From positions 1 to 38,897 of the forward strand of contig CAIPNM010000347.1 of NCBI GenBank assembly GCA_903866395.1: a stretch of 38,897 nucleotides of DNA, given 5' to 3'. Origin of the DNA: an uncultured bacterium (GTDB lineage Bacteria; Pseudomonadota; Gammaproteobacteria; Burkholderiales; Burkholderiaceae_E). Below the pieces are notes generated by a model. That model ran no database searches. It was not told where the DNA came from and worked only from the letters and a program-made list of their open reading frames with translations. Position numbers and translations under genes: made by a program. Below, piece after piece: positions 38,572 to 38,897 of the stretch (position 1 is its first letter; every line of letters begins with the position of its first letter).

Positions 38572-38897
38572 CCCCGCCTGCCCGCGCTTTGAAGTCGCCG
38601 CGCTCAAGAAGCCACGCCCCGGCAAAGCCAAATACCAGGCCCCAGAATGGCGCGCCGATGCCCGCGATCGGCTGATTGGCCACGGTGACCAGAAAAGCGA
38701 TCAGCGCACCGAGCGAGAATCGCTCGCGAAAGGAAATCTGAAACGCGGTCTGTAACACCCGCAGCATGGCAAGACCCGCGAGTGCTGCGATGAACGCAGG
38801 CGGTGTGGCGAGCAGGAGCCGGGTGAACCCCGGCGCGAGCGCCCCGAAGGCAAGCGACAAGAGCCCCACGAAGATGCCTGCGGTGTAGTGCCGGTGA
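38561..38897 (-). CDS. benE: BenE family benzoate transporter (5' part cut by window edge)
   Basis: Only the C-terminal ~112 codons are in the window; the gene continues past 38897. The visible part (HRHYTAGIFVGLLSLAFGAL, PPAFIAALAGLAMLRVLQTA, LIAFLVTVANQPIAGIGAPF, WGLVFGFAGAWLL) fits the C-terminal membrane region of BenE-type benzoate/proton symporters, with three or four hydrophobic segments. A start inside the window (GTG at 38869) is possible in frame, but the family similarity extends upstream of it, so truncation by the window edge is more likely. It is convergent with metH. Substrate is unproven. Confidence 0.8.
   Translation of the reverse strand, partial: HRHYTAGIFVGLLSLAFGALAPGFTRLLLATPPAFIAALAGLAMLRVLQTAFQISFRERFSLGALIAFLVTVANQPIAGIGAPFWGLVFGFAGAWLLERGDFKARAGGAGR

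Overview
The window is a GC-rich bacterial chromosome segment that looks betaproteobacterial, most likely Burkholderiales. This rests on the gene content: the yidC-yidD-rnpA-rpmH / dnaA-dnaN-gyrB origin cluster, a DUF3567 gene, a DUF4390-ntrY-type kinase pair, and an NtrX-like regulator that lacks the AAA+ domain. The assignment comes from recognised protein families; no database search was possible. I see no phage, insertion sequence, CRISPR array, rRNA or tRNA.

Region 1 (1-10250) is the replication-origin neighbourhood. On the minus strand lie rpmH, rnpA, yidD and yidC (yidC is cut by the window edge), which overlap one another. Divergently on the plus strand lie dnaA, dnaN, gyrB, then prfC and nudC. 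The 285-bp dnaA-dnaN gap holds one good DnaA-box-like site and an AT-rich stretch, and is my candidate for oriC; the rpmH-dnaA gap is the alternative.

Region 2 (10204-15646) is a mixed accessory block: an NhaR-type LysR regulator divergent from a cysteine-poor Rrf2-family regulator, an NnrU-like membrane protein, a PLP threonine/serine dehydratase, an HNH endonuclease translationally coupled to a PhzF-family isomerase, and a ChaC-type gamma-glutamylcyclotransferase.

Region 3 (15736-30726) is DNA and protein housekeeping plus signalling. topB and dprA run on the minus strand. Divergent from them is a long plus-strand series: def, fmt, rsmB, a DUF4390 gene, an NtrY-like kinase, an NtrX-like regulator without AAA+, trkA, trkH, a degenerate CobW-like protein and DUF3567. 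Most junctions are within a few bases or overlap, so much of it is probably one transcription unit linking N-terminal formyl-methionine processing, rRNA methylation, envelope sensing and potassium uptake.

Region 4 (30874-34557) is a minus-strand catabolic-looking array: a fumarylacetoacetate-hydrolase-family enzyme, an LDH2-family dehydrogenase, a hotdog thioesterase and an unrecognised small protein, spaced 9-10 bp apart. A hairpin separates these from a VOC-family protein and a rhodanese. Region 5 is a full-length metH (plus strand), convergent with the 3' end of a BenE-type transporter gene cut by the window edge.

No wholly new system stands out. The most interesting items are the CobW-like protein that has lost its GTP-binding motifs but kept its CxCC motif next to trkAH, the four-gene catabolic operon with an unrecognised member, and the rnpA N-terminal extension that overlaps rpmH.
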